From positions 1,550,001 to 1,614,000 of the forward strand of contig CM065652.1 of NCBI GenBank assembly GCA_033220425.1: a stretch of DNA of 64,000 nt, written 5' to 3'. Position 1 is the stretch's first letter. Each line of letters begins with the position of its first letter. Made by a program: the position numbers and the translations under genes. Shown here piece after piece: positions 46,107-57,699 of the stretch. The notes beneath the pieces were generated by a model. It made no database searches. It was not told the DNA's origin and saw nothing but the letters and a program-made list of their open reading frames with translations. The DNA comes from Lepraria neglecta. Its lineage: Eukaryota > Ascomycota > Lecanoromycetes > Lecanorales > Stereocaulaceae.

Positions 46107-46878
46107 ATGCATCTCCGCCCAGCCGAACCCTCAGACTTCTCGGCCACAGCCTCAATGTCCGTTGACGCATTCTGGAACGACGAGCTCTACGCGTACACAA
46201 ACATTTGGCGCGAGCAGTACCCAGAGCACTTCCGCCATTTCTTTCTGCGTCGACACCGACTACGCTACTGGTCTGCTGGCTACATCTTCCATGTCGTCGT
46301 CACGGATGAGGGGGACAAAGACCACGATGAAGGCGGAAAGGTGGTAGGCTATGCCATTTGGCAGCGGCGAGGCACAAGCGAGGCAGCGAAACACTGGCAG
46401 AAGCAGACGCGGCGGGCGTGTAAGCCATTCCTTGTTGAACATGGAGGCAATTAACCGCTGACCGAAACCACTAGTGCTCGAAGAGACCCTGCTCGAAGCC
46501 GCAGAATTTTATAATCAAACCCTCCGCTTAGACAAATCCCTCGACTACGACCGTCTGGGCATCTTCCGCACCGAATCAGTGCAAGACTTCAATGCTATCT
46601 CAGAGATGTGGAAGCTCCAGAACCTCTGCGTGCATACAGATTTCCAGCGGCGAGGAATAGGATCGATGATGATTAAGTGGGGACAGGAACAAGCTGAGAA
46701 GGAAGGATGCCCCATTGGACTGGAGTCGAGTATGGTTGCGAGGCCTGTGTACCTGAAGAATGGGTTTCGGATATATGGGAACATGCACATCAAGGACTTT
46801 CCCCTCGATGATGTGCCTATTTTCATCTGGGAACCGAAGGGTATGGAGGGCAAGTGGGGGGTGCAAGAGGGAAAATGA
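46107..46878 (+). CDS. GNAT-family N-acetyltransferase
   Basis: Two exons (46107-46419, 46475-46878; 55-bp intron) give 238 residues. The order is typical of fungal GNATs: N-terminal MHLRPAEPSDFSATASM, an acceptor-side strand (VVGYAIWQRRG), then the acetyl-CoA binding motif A (QNLCVHTDFQRRGIGSMMIKW, with RxxGxG/A as RRGIGS), then LESSMVARPVYLKNGFRIYG. It probably acetylates a small amine or a protein N-terminus using acetyl-CoA. The acceptor is not determined. No targeting signal. Single gene, neighbours unrelated. Confidence 0.9.
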
Positions 46879-47217
46879 TCTGCAGAGCAGCGCAATAACC
46901 TTTCAAATTTGGCCATACAAAGCGGCAACATGGTTGTTGGTATATGCATACCGGGTTCAACCCCTGGGTTGCATGGCGACGGGTATACAGATACGGCATC
47001 AAGACAGGATGAGGATGGGATTAGACCTTTAGAAAGCATGGTAATTCTAAAACGCAAATTACAGATGCGAGAGGAGATGTGGTTTGTACGATCAAAGCTT
47101 CTATGCTCCTATGATCGTCTACACAAAATGGCCAATCCATCAAGGACCTCTATATTGCCAAACACATGGGTATACATATGAACAAAGCTTCCTCATCCCC
47201 TTCCATTACAGCTTTGC
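46879..47217. other. intergenic between convergent genes
   Basis: Short gap between the 3' ends of the GNAT and GH16 genes. Nothing else seen. Confidence 0.5.
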
Positions 47218-48219
47218 TCACCAATCCGCACTCACACCCCTCTTCCTGGTCCCCGCCTGCCCCTGCTGATAAACCCTGACACCATTAACAAGCCAATACG
47301 CTTCCGTAAAAGCACTCGGCATAAGCTGCACATGCGCATTACAAGTCGACGTCATACTCGAGCAATTAGACGCCGCCCACACATGGTCGGCACCAGCCCA
47401 CTGTCCACAGAACGTGGTATCGAAGACCATATTCATGTTCTGGAAATGCTGATCGATATTGCAGCTGCCTGCGAATTTCGCGAGCGGCATTCCCCATCCG
47501 CTTGGGTTGGGGGCGAGGGAAGTAATGTCTGAGGGGATGCCGGAGCGAGGAAAGAACCAGATGGAGATTGCGTCGGAGGTCCATTCAGTAGCATAGACGC
47601 CGCCGCCGATGGAGTTGAAGCCAGCGCCGAAGTTGTTAGTAGATTTAGACAGGACAGCGCAGCCGGCGTTTTTAGCCTGGTTGGGCGCATTGACGTCGCA
47701 GTTAGTCGTATTGACGGTTCCCGTCATGCCCGTGTTTGAGATCTCGCAGCCCGCGTTCGTGTGCACGGTCATTTGATTGGAGGACTGGAGGTTGACGCCT
47801 TCGAGAATATCGACTTCGCCGCCTGCGGGCCAGTTGGGGCCAATGAGCCAGAAGGCAGGCCATGTGCCGCATCCGACGGGCATGTGAGCTATGTCGGCGA
47901 TGAAGAGGCCTTTGTTGTATGTTTTTGTCGAGGTGATGCGCATGCTGGGGCGACCGGTCGTTGGCTGGCTTGTATTGTCGACACCCATGTAGTTGGCGCC
48001 TGCGAAATTTGAGACGCTGGCCATTAGCCCTTGCTTTATGGCATCGGTGTAGTCGAGGTATTTGACGAAGCCGTTGGTTGGGTCGTCTTCGGTGAAGGGG
48101 GTGAAGTTGCCGAAGAAGGCGTCCTTGGTGAAGTCTTCTGAGAGGACGTAGCCAGCGAGGGTTGTTTGTATGAAGATACTGCCTATGACCAGGCCTGCGA
48201 ATGTGTGGGAGAACATCAT
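47218..48219 (-). CDS. secreted glycoside hydrolase family 16 (endo-beta-1,3(4)-glucanase-like)
   Basis: A single exon of 333 residues. The N-terminus is a signal peptide (hydrophobic core about 8-22, likely cleavage after TLAG). The catalytic motif is GEVDILEG (ExDxxE, about residues 135-140), with nucleophile and acid/base Glu present. It is preceded by GTWPAFWLIGPNWP, the usual GH16 substrate-cleft strand. Several Cys pairs and Asn-glycosylation sites fit secretion. It should cut beta-1,3- or mixed-linked glucans of fungal or plant walls. No GPI signal or carbohydrate module. ATG codons at 48219 and 48216 are adjacent; either may serve. Confidence 0.93.
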   Translation of the reverse strand: MMFSHTFAGLVIGSIFIQTTLAGYVLSEDFTKDAFFGNFTPFTEDDPTNGFVKYLDYTDAIKQGLMASVSNFAGANYMGVDNTSQPTTGRPSMRITSTKTYNKGLFIADIAHMPVGCGTWPAFWLIGPNWPAGGEVDILEGVNLQSSNQMTVHTNAGCEISNTGMTGTVNTTNCDVNAPNQAKNAGCAVLSKSTNNFGAGFNSIGGGVYATEWTSDAISIWFFPRSGIPSDITSLAPNPSGWGMPLAKFAGSCNIDQHFQNMNMVFDTTFCGQWAGADHVWAASNCSSMTSTCNAHVQLMPSAFTEAYWLVNGVRVYQQGQAGTRKRGVSADW

Positions 48220-49043
48220 TTTGATGGCTTTGTGTGATTTGATGATGCTGAATGTGTGGGAAGGCTATGTGTTGAGGATTTGATCGCGTCACTGACGGCG
48301 TCTGTAGGGTAAGGATTAAATAGAATGAGATTGTCACCAGGACAGGTACTAAGGATTAAGGAATTCGTGAGAAGAGATCTATCGTTCAAGACCTGCTTCA
48401 GAACAATAGACAAAGAAATGAATGCGTAGTTTGGACAAGAAGTGAAGATGCCAAGAAACAATGGAAATTGTGACAATAGAGGAAGACATTGCGCATTATT
48501 GAATACAATGGGTAGTACAATGACCAAGGTCTCCCAGCGCATACAGTGCGACAAAGGAATTATGGGTGGCAATGATGGTATCGCCATTCGATGGCGAACC
48601 GTCTCATGTCGGCGGCTAGCGAGACACTGATTGGTCAAAACGCGCCGTGACAATAGGACGAACTTGAAACACCAATTTGGAAACATAGCATAAAGACGAA
48701 AACGATTCATCAGAGTCAGGTGCAGATTACCAATAATCAGCATGTTGCAGCGCAATTTGTGGCTGAGCTTAAAAATCAAGGAATGACTCTGGGGAGTACG
48801 AAAGTTTGGCTGGTCCTTGCGATCTCTCACTCTTTGGAAAGCCGAAACCGCAAAGCGGAGGATCACACAAACAACACACTTGCGACGTCGTAGATAACGC
48901 ATGTGACACTTTAGTCATTGCGAAGTATGTACGACACAGAATTGAGGCGGAGTCTACGCAGAGTCAGAAGGAATTTTGGGTGGCTAATCCAGAACCCTCC
49001 ACGTAAGTTGCCACATTACCATGCGCTCCAATTCGCAGAACCA
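48220..49043. other. intergenic
   Basis: It contains the GH16 promoter. A 228-codon open frame on the minus strand (about 48902-48216) lacks any recognisable motif and overlaps the GH16 5' end; I do not call it a gene. Confidence 0.45.
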
Positions 49044-50270
49044 TCAAGCTGAGACTGCAGTCTCCTTGGCCGGGTTTTCATACTGCACACTCGCGCGCAT
49101 CAAACGATAGTCATCCCAGACAATCGGCTTGTACTTAACGGGATGCTTCTCATCGACACAAGACGGCAAACATTCGACAACCGATTGACCCTCTGGGCTG
49201 ACGAAATAAGGGATCGAATAGCGAGCTCGAGTCATGCGCTCATCACCCGTGAAGCGGTCTTGCGTGGGCGGTAGAGTCACACGATGAACTGTCGATTTCA
49301 GGGAGTCTATTGGACATTTGTCAGCAGGGAGTACAGGCCTTGAGGATGGCAGCGCGGCATATGACTGGCACGACTCACCGTTACTCCACCGCATCATGAG
49401 ATCTCCTACATTCATGACGATTGCATCCTTCAAAGGAGGAACGTCGATAAATTCGCCTGACTTGTGTGGATTCTCGATCTATTAGGTGTCAGTTGGTATC
49501 AGCCCAGTCTCGAAAAGGGTGAGATGTGACCTGAAGGCCTCCACAGTCATCCTGAAACAGCATAGTGATAGACCCCCAATCGCTATGAGCACCCATTCTA
49601 GTCGACAGTTGTTTCTCGATGTCCGCTGCCGGAACAGGTGGATAATGCAGCAAACGAAGCTGATTGTTATGGCCCGGGTGAGTGGGCCTGAAATGATTCT
49701 CGTCGGAAAGCCCAATTCCAAGGGCCATGGCGCTTAAAATTTTCTCTGCAGTTTGGTGACACTCCCAGTAGAAGTCCGTCATAAAGCTTCGAAAGCCGGG
49801 GAGCACATTCTCAGGGAGCCACTGATTTGGCTGGTCGGAATTGCGTTCACTGCCGATTTCATAGCTCTCCTATAGCCGTTTAGTAGGACTTCAGATAGTA
49901 TCAAACACATGTCTACCTTGACATCGGAGATCTGCCTCAATTTCTTGGTAAGCTCCGCATCATCTTCATCCCCCATGGCATTGGAAACTTTCTCCAAGCC
50001 CGGCGGGGAGTAGCCCCGATGTACAGTGAAACCGCTGGGATGGGGAGCTAGCATCTTCTGCTCCATCGGGAGATCGTAAAGCTTCTTAGACCAGTCGAAA
50101 GCTTGAGCCAGCTTCTCCGACCCCACATTGTGGTTGATGATATAGACAAAGCCGACGTTGCGACAGGCTTCGGTCAACTGTTTGGCAGTGTTCCTCCGCT
50201 GCTCAGGCGTTGCCTTAGTATCCCACCCTGCGAAGTCCACGATCGGGATCGATGAGGTTTCAGCAGTCAT
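49044..50270 (-). CDS. 2-oxoglutarate/Fe(II)-dependent oxygenase (isopenicillin-N-synthase-like)
   Basis: Four exons (50270-49917, 49869-49531, 49478-49379, 49306-49044) give 351 residues, the normal size. The N-terminal DIOX_N part starts IPIVDFAGW. The iron triad is visible as HSD in MGAHSDWGSITML (about residues 208-210) and the distal His in TVHRV (about 272). The 2-oxoglutarate-binding RxS is in RYSIPYF (about 292). It probably hydroxylates or desaturates a small molecule in the cytosol. The substrate is unknown. It is not next to other pathway genes in the window apart from unrelated neighbours. Confidence 0.93.
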
Positions 50271-51219
50271 CTTGTTGGAGGGTACACTTCCGAAGCTAGG
50301 TTGTCAATGTAGAATATAATCTGTGAGTTTGTGCGATTGCGTCTTCTTGAGCTGTGTGAAATCAGCTCTTATAATGGCAAGATTGCATAGCCTATATATG
50401 TGGGATGCTCCTGCAGCGATGAATAATGCAGCAAAACCACCTGCGAGTAAGCAGGAGATCACGCAGGCTCACGTAAGCGCAATCATTGGGTGCTGGTATG
50501 CACTCTCGCAGTTAGCAATATAATCCGGACGAGTGTCGCACGAAGTTGCCTTTGGCAGCTTTAGCTATAGATGTTAACTGCAGAAAGGATAGATCGCTGA
50601 GTCCCAATTGGACAATTTCTTGGGATTATGCCCAGAAAATCGTCCATTCAGTGCTTCATGCGAGATATTCTGGGCTCGGAAATCGAGAGACGTCTGAATC
50701 GTTTTGACAGCCGCGAGGCTTTCTTGCGACTACTGAGTTCCCTCACTATATTCAGCTGCAGTCTCCAAAAGCAATAACTTATTAGGAAATAGGAAAGCAG
50801 AAGCACTAGTGGCGACTGGTGTGGTGAAAGCAAGCAATTTAGCCTGCAGAGTCCTATCCTTAAGGTGCGGCTAACCCGGAGTGCGGCCCAAAATGGCATG
50901 CCCATCCCAGTCCCTTCTCCTCTTGATGTAGTATACCAGGTAGCTCGAGCAATTGTCGTAGTTTGGCGCATGCACAACGGCTATTCTTGAAGCTCAGCCT
51001 ACCTCACCGCCGTCATAGTCTATTCAGCTTGTCTTGATTTAGATCTAGGCGTTCGACACGACCATCTTTTAATCCCATCCACCCCGCTGGAGATTTACGC
51101 GTTGGCCAAGGGCCGGACCCCCACCAAACGTCCAAAAACTTTCCTCCTGCTTTCCAAATTGCGCAAACCCTGCGATCAAATCCACCAATCCTCTTATCTT
51201 TTTTCTACCACACGCCGTT
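50271..51219. other. intergenic, divergent promoters of the oxygenase and the metacaspase
   Basis: No coding evidence. The two flanking genes point away from each other, so both promoters lie in these 949 bp. CT-rich tracts precede the metacaspase ATG. Confidence 0.5.
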
Positions 51220-52934
51220 ATGTCGTTCTTCCCTGGGCAGGGGCAGCAGCACGGCGGCTATCCGCCACAGCAGCCATACTACGGAGGACCTCCACCACCA
51301 CAGAACTACGGTCCACCACCTCCCCAGCAGTACGGCGGCCCGCCACCCCAAGGCTACCCACCTCAGAACGGCTATCCGTGAGCGCACCTTACCACGCTCG
51401 TAAAGAATACCAGCTTACCATTGCCCAGGCCACAGGGAGGTTACCCACCTCAAGGATACCCACCTCAGCAACCTTCACCACAGCCAGGATACGGATATCC
51501 ACCGCAGCAGCCACCAAGACCGCAAAGTGGAGGTTTCCAGCAGGTACTGATAGCCTATGATATACGCATTCGGATATAAGCTAATCGTGCGAGAAGGGAC
51601 CGCCAACAGTCGGCTATGGCTACGGACCACCCCCTCCAGGAGGACCAGCATATGGGGGGAGACCAGGTTTATGTAACACTCCACAGTCTTGACAAATACT
51701 AACAATTTTACAGGTCTGCCTACTGCACACTCAAACGCTTTTGTCCAAGGAAATCACAATGCCCCTCCTCCCCCTCCTCAAGGCCAGCAAGGGTTCGGTG
51801 CGGGTGCACCTCAGGGCTACAACTTTCAGTACTCACAATGTAACGGCAGACGGAAGGCTCTGCTGATCGGTATCAACTACTTTGGTCAAAGGGGGCAGCT
51901 GAGAGGCTGCATCAACGACGTGAAGAACATGTCTACATACCTCAATGGCAACTTCGGATACGCTCGAGAGGACATGGTTATCTTGACGGATGATCAACAG
52001 AATCCTATGAGCCAGCCTACGAAACAGAACATACTGCGAGCGATGCATTGGCTGGTAAAGGATGCAAAGCCCAATGATTCACTGTTCTTTCATTATTCGG
52101 GTGAGTTACGCTCGGCCGAAGAGCTCGGACGAAAGACTGACTTGCACAGGCCATGGCGGACAAACACCAGATCTCGACGGCGATGAAGACGATGGCTACG
52201 ATGAAGTTATTTACCCCGTCGACTTCAGAACACAAGGCCATATCGTTGATGACGAAATGCACCGCATCATGGTACAATCCCTCCAGCCTGGTGTCCGTCT
52301 TACTGCGATCTTCGATTCCTGCCACTCCGGCTCCGCTCTCGACCTCCCCTACATCTACTCCACTCAAGGCGTGCTCAAGGAACCCAACCTCGCCAAGGAG
52401 GCTGGTCAGGGTCTACTTGGTATTGTGTCAGCATACGCACGTGGAGACATGGGTGGTATTGCTTCAACAGCCATGGGCTTTTTCAAGAAGGCAACCCAGG
52501 GTGACGAAGTTTACCAAAAGAATCTGGTCACCAAGACCTCTCCGGCAGATGTAATCATGTGGTCCGGCAGCAAGGATGACCAGACTTCGTACGTTACCCT
52601 TTTTCCCCACCCCAGATCTATTTACATCAAGGCACTTCGCTTCCTGAGCTTGATGCTAACACAGACTTCTTTACAGACAAGACGCGCAAATCGCCGGCCA
52701 AGCCACAGGCGCTATGTCATGGGCCTTCATCGCCGCGCTGAAGAAGAACCCCCAGCAAAGCTACGTCCAGCTGTTGAACAGCATCCGAGAAGAACTCGAT
52801 TCCAAATACACGCAGAAACCGCAGCTGAGCTGCAGCCACCCGTTGAGTAAGCAAGACTTCATCAGCGACAACGGTTGAGATGGGCTTGGAGCTGATGAAG
52901 TGTTGTAGATACCAATCTTTTGTATGTCATGTGA
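51220..52934 (+). CDS. MCA1: type I metacaspase
   Basis: Seven exons (51220-51377, 51429-51543, 51597-51666, 51714-52100, 52150-52588, 52677-52846, 52909-52934) give 363 residues. The first about 120 residues form the Pro/Gln/Tyr/Gly-rich prodomain of repeated GYPPQ-type units, split over the first exons. The caspase-like domain begins [12 protein letters not shown]. The catalytic dyad is His in HYSGHGG (about residue 245, exactly at intron 4) and Cys in [10 protein letters not shown] (about residue 300). The C-terminus HPLNTNLLYVM is assembled through a final intron into an eight-residue last exon. Metacaspases cleave after Arg/Lys, are calcium dependent, and act in stress, aggregate clearance and cell death. 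Confidence 0.95.
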
Positions 52935-53673
52935 GGAAATTTAGTTAAAAGCATGGGTGCTATGAGGGTCATGAGCTCGATTGGATAACGGGTATGGTCA
53001 CGAAAGCGATGGTCGTTTAACGATTGGCATCACGGACATATTAATGGCAATATATGCTGGGACGAAAATGAAGGTTGGCTATCATGGCAGCATTGGGTGA
53101 CCCGGCATTATTTAGGCGGGCTTTGGAGTTAATAGATAGTGCCCAGCGTGCTTATGTTGATCGATCGAAAAAATTCCATCAAATCCCGTTTCCAGAAACA
53201 AGCGCCTTCGGTAAGCAAGAGCCTTACTGCCTGCAAATTATGACATTTTACGGTCAGAAGGGCCTTTTCGAGCCATACCAGTTGCCAACTCTCCCCGGAA
53301 CTCTGTCCGCTAAATTTGCTCAAAGCTTCGCCCACCCAAGCTTCTCACAAATAAAATCCCGGATCTTCAGAAGCCTAAGCATGGATCAGAGCCGTCCTCC
53401 TCGCAGCCGCAGGATCGCAGCTATCACAGGAGCAAATCCAAGCCGAGTCACTCAAATTTTGGGGAAACTGCCGCGTTCTCATTGACTACTGCGACCAGAA
53501 GTTGTGTGAAGATGTCTGGCGAGGGCGCAGTCATAGTATCGGTCTTTTGATTCTTGAAGCTCTGGATTATCATAGATCGCTGGGTTTTGAGGCGCTGAGG
53601 GGTCGCTTGGGTGATGGGACTGCGGCAGGGTTGGAAACCGTTATAATGGCTTGAAGTAAAGGTGCAAGACATA
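52935..53673. other. intergenic
   Basis: A plus-strand frame from ATG 53083 to 53485 (about 134 codons) has no recognisable feature; it could be a small gene but I have no support. The rest is non-coding. Confidence 0.35.
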
Positions 53674-54380
53674 TTATGCCGCTGCTTGAAGATTGAGATG
53701 AAGTAGGCAATAGGGGAGGATAAAGCTCGCTTTGGAGGTTGCAGAATAGTATTCACTGCAGAGCATGCACTTGACAAAGTCTTCTTGCGTTGGAACGGGA
53801 CCGTCCACTTTGAGGGCGGTGACTCCCTCCGAATTCCTATGCAGCTGAGATTAGCCAGGCCTCATGGAGCACAGGCTGGTTGTCACTGGGCTTACTCGGC
53901 GAATAATCTCCATCTCTCTGGCCAAATTGTTCACCCTCTCCTTTGACGCAATGTCTGGATCGATGGCATTAGGCCAGTCTATCTCTGCTATCTGCCGTAG
54001 AAGTTTAATGGAGTCGAGGAACGGAGTCCTGCCATGTGTGGCCCAGTATTCTGAGGTTGGGTCTGGTTCGTTGGCGTCACTATTTTTAGGGGCATCGCTG
54101 GCCGTCTTGTGGGTGTAAGGCTCCTGCGTAGGAGAATTTGGCAGAGTGTGTGCTTTGCTGAGATGAGTTGAAGGCAAGAGTTGGGGCAAAAAACCGCAAA
54201 GCAACCTCGGATTTCTAGTTAGATGGTCAAGATGTGAGGTAATGAATGGGGTAAGCACCACAGTGGAGTCTGAACCTGTGTAGTTAAGGGAACATTAGTG
54301 TGAAGTGAATATTGCGAGATGAGAACAGATGCAACAAATTTGATTTACTCAGTATGACACTGATTGGCACTCACGGCCAT
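53674..54380 (-). CDS. hypothetical protein, 186 aa, three exons
   Basis: Splicing 54380-54371, 54275-53896 and 53844-53674 gives a continuous frame of 186 residues. The last intron (51 bp) uses CTCAG at 53846-53845 rather than the nearer CATAG because it keeps the frame through RNSEGVTALKVDGPVPTQEDF. The middle has an acidic/Pro-Thr stretch and then an amphipathic helix segment (FLDSIKLLRQIAEIDWPNAI, then NLAREMEIIRR). No signal peptide, membrane segment or known domain. The 10-nt first exon with a GTGCCA donor is tentative; the true start may lie elsewhere. It stands about 95 bp downstream of the RNase T2 gene, same strand. Confidence 0.5.
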
Positions 54381-54474
54381 GTCCTTGTCCGAGATTATAA
54401 GGGGCTTCAATTCACTATCCAAAGATCAAACGATGCAACGCCCGAGTACCCAACGCCTAGAAACTTGACCTTCC

Positions 54475-55872
54475 TTAAGTAGCTTGCCACACTATAGTCA
54501 ACGAGTCGGCCAGGGTCGTTGATGAGACAATCACCTGCGTGCTTCCAGCGGGAACGCTACTAGCATAGAAAGTTGAGCTACCGGCATATGCAAGGTTACC
54601 ACCTGAGTTCTGTGAACGAATTATTGGTCGTGCCCCTCAAAATGCTCAAGGCTAACTTACCGTGAAGACAGTGGCCGTAGTAACCGTTGAAGCGCAGATG
54701 AGGTTGTTGCTCTGGATCGCACACTTGCCCTTGCTACTGGACAGAGTGAAGCCGGTACCAGACACCGTGGCTGTGAATTTTGCGCAAGTTCCCATGTACC
54801 AAGTTCCTCCGCTAATGATGCAGCCGTTGCTCGTTTTACCGCCATTCGTGACTTCAAGATAGCCGGTCCCGGAAAAAGGAGCACCAGGCGTTGTTGTAGG
54901 TCCGCTGCCAGCTGTAGTGGTCGTGGAAGGGGGCGCAGCTGTCGTTGTTGTGGTGGGCGCCGGCGAGCCATTCTTGAGAAGGTACTTGACGCCTGTTGCA
55001 GGGCAATTTGAGGTCGAGCCGACTTGGAAAGGAGTCATTGTATGGTCAGCATCTCAGATTTGATGACTTACCTGGATTAGTCGGGACAAATGTACCACTT
55101 TGGACGCTGCCCGTCACATCATAGAAGTAAAACACCTGATCCAATTGGTTCGTATTCGCGCATGAAATAACAGCAGTCACACCCCGCGGCGCCTTGAGAG
55201 CTGCAAGGATTGCAGCAGACGTATATGTCGCCGTGGCAGACGGGACAATGCCGGCATTGGACAGCCATGTATATGTAGGCAGCGTTTTGAAGAGAGCTAC
55301 CACTTTGTTGAAGAAGTCGGATACCTCCTGTTGTGGAGTGTAGTTGGTATAGCAGCTCGTTCTCAAGGTACTGATGCATGTGCCATGTTTCTCCCATTCG
55401 TGTTCCCAAAGGCTTTCATCGGTACCATCGTTCGGATCATTTTTCCAGTATGTATTCATGTAGTTGAGCGTATCTGTCTGACCAGCAGCAGTGAGGATAG
55501 CTGAGATGTTTGTGTAGGCTCGAGCAGGGTCGCAGTTCGAATCGTAGGTGCCATCGCAATGATCTGGCCTGCACACTGTCAGGTGAAGCCCATGAATAGA
55601 TGCCAGAGAACATACCAAAGGCCATGGATAGTCCAGGAGTTTGTTGGTCCGGTGGATGGGCTGGTGTCCCAGAACTGAGTCTGCAGCAATTGCCCGCCTG
55701 GGGCATTGAAGCAACAGAGGTCCGACACGGCAGTAGTATTCTGGCAGCTTGTCTGTGGATTAGTGCATGTTGGGGGTGAGCCTCCTAGCGTAGTGCCTGA
55801 AGAGAGGAGGAGTAAAGGAGAGTATTTGAGAACAGATTGAGAGAGTACTCGTAGAGACGGGAGGAAAGACAT
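54475..55872 (-). CDS. secreted ribonuclease T2 with C-terminal extension domain
   Basis: Four exons (55872-55616, 55568-55072, 55022-54661, 54609-54475) with 47-51-bp introns give 416 residues. A signal-peptide-like N-terminus (LKYSPLLLLSSGTTLG) precedes the catalytic part. CAS I is SWTIHGLWPDHCDG (His across intron 1) and CAS II is WEHEWEKHGTC; both active-site His residues, Glu and Lys are present. A Thr/Pro/Ala linker of about 30 residues (SPAPTTTTTAAPPSTTTT) leads to a beta-rich C-terminal domain of about 110 residues. RNase T2 enzymes cut single-stranded RNA in vacuole or outside the cell, for nutrition or stress. ATG 55872 was chosen over upstream in-frame ATGs because it directly precedes the signal sequence. 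Confidence 0.93.
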
Positions 55873-57690
55873 GACGCCGGTTATAGGAGAGCAGTCAAAG
55901 AGAGCGAAGGAGAGAGGAAAGGAGAGATTCTTAAGTACTCCATCTCGGAGCATACCTTCAGCACAGGAAGCCATCATTATCAGAGCCGGGTCGGCTGGCC
56001 TGCAGCCATTCGATCTTTCGATGATCTGCAGGAGAATGTTCACAATGCTGCCCTTGATTGGAATGTTGAACGAAAATGAGTTGAAACTAGACGGAAAGTA
56101 GCAGGAGAAGGGGGCCTTGGCTGGCCATATGGGAGCCTTGAAGGGGCATGTTGAACTTGAGACATGCCCTGGTGTGCCTTGGAAGTCATATTGACCTTCC
56201 CTAAAGGATCAGCTGCTCCTTCAGCAGATGTTGTTGCATCCCCCACGATGACTATTGATTGGATGATATTAGCAGTGGTCGTTCCCGGCGCGTGGCTTGG
56301 CACGGAGGGCGGAAAATTAAGCAAGATTTTAGGGTTGAAAGGCGCCACTGCCAGGCCGTTTCCGGGCAGGCTCGCTTTTGGCAGGCGAGAACAACTTATC
56401 TGGTGTATCATCCTACAACATTTTACGTATTTCTCATTCTCTTTGTTCTTCTTCTTTGTCTTCGATAGTGCCCTCGAGAGCTTCATGGGGAGTGAGGTGT
56501 GGTAGAGATTCTGTATCTCACCAGCTAAGACTCTAATAAGACTGCTTTAGGCTTTCTTTGTCTTGCAATTTGACTTGTGTGTCGCCTTCTGCTGTTCCTT
56601 TGGGAGCAAGCCCCGTGATTATCATGCAGCAAAAGGCCCAAAGCCAGAGTCTGTGAACAAATGACAGTTTCTGTGTGGTCACCGGCCAATATCCCCAGCT
56701 CAAGCATCGTTGTGTGTGCTCCATAACAGCCTCTAATCACGCGCCAAGTATTACATCATTCACGCTCCGCAGAAGCATACTCCTGGAGAAATAACTGGCC
56801 TAGTGCCCTTAAATCCATGAACAGATCACCCTTAAGACCTTCAGAAATTGACCAAGCGACGTGGTGGTCTATCTGCAAGGGTCGACTTAGGACTGACCCG
56901 AGCGATTTTATTGCAGAAGGGGAACTATCTGGAGTCAGCCTGCGATATAACACAGGGCAACCCCCTTTCACCAGCGACCCTTTGGTGGAGGAATTCCATC
57001 TTACATTGTCAAATACGAATGGCGTTGGTAGCGATGTTCTACGCTTGGAAGGGTAGTACGCAAATTATTTTGCCCAATTCACACTCCTGCGAAGCCCAAA
57101 GGATGCAATTTTAACTCCGTTACGAGCTTAGACCGAGCTACAAGAAAGGTCGTAGAGACAATTATCTGCTCATATTGTTGGTCTACAAGTCTAGTTCAGC
57201 CTGACAACAAATTCATTCCGCCTTGACAGTGCAAAGAGTTTAGGTCCAAAAGGGGCTGCAGTCAACTTGTCAGCCTACTAGACTGCGCTCTGAGAGATCG
57301 TGGCACAACACAGAAGATGAGGATGGATAAGGAGTCCCTGGTCAAGCCTCAAACCAGTACTCATCATCCAGGACGCTCTCATGGTACTGGTTGAGATTGG
57401 AACATCCCTCATGACGCTGCCAGCGACCCTGGGAGCCGCTAGCATATGGCATCTACGGAGCCTTGTCATGTTGGGACCTTTGTTCCAACACCGTCCTGGC
57501 TCATCAAATCTGACTTTATAACGTTCGCATTTGCCGCCTTTGTTTCCTTTGTTCTCTCTTCGTACGCAATTTCTGGTCTCATTAAAAGTGATGCTTGGTC
57601 CTCTTTCCTGGTCTTAGTTCACAGCTACGCCATTTATCCAAAATGAAACCTAACTCATTCCACAAAGTCCTTGTCCTTGTACCCACAAAC
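55873..57690. other. intergenic, no gene recognised
   Basis: About 1.8 kb with only short frames on both strands. It holds the RNase T2 promoter. I see no RNA gene and no clear repeat. Confidence 0.45.
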
Positions 57691-57699
57691 TTCGACCAA

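Noticed and set aside
47702-48337. 211-codon His/Arg/Gln-rich frame within the GH16 gene
   Set aside because: Same strand, different frame over the real enzyme; composition is typical of a frame shadow.
48216-48902. 228-codon minus-strand frame upstream of GH16
   Set aside because: No recognisable domain, overlaps the GH16 start in another frame, and fills the promoter position.
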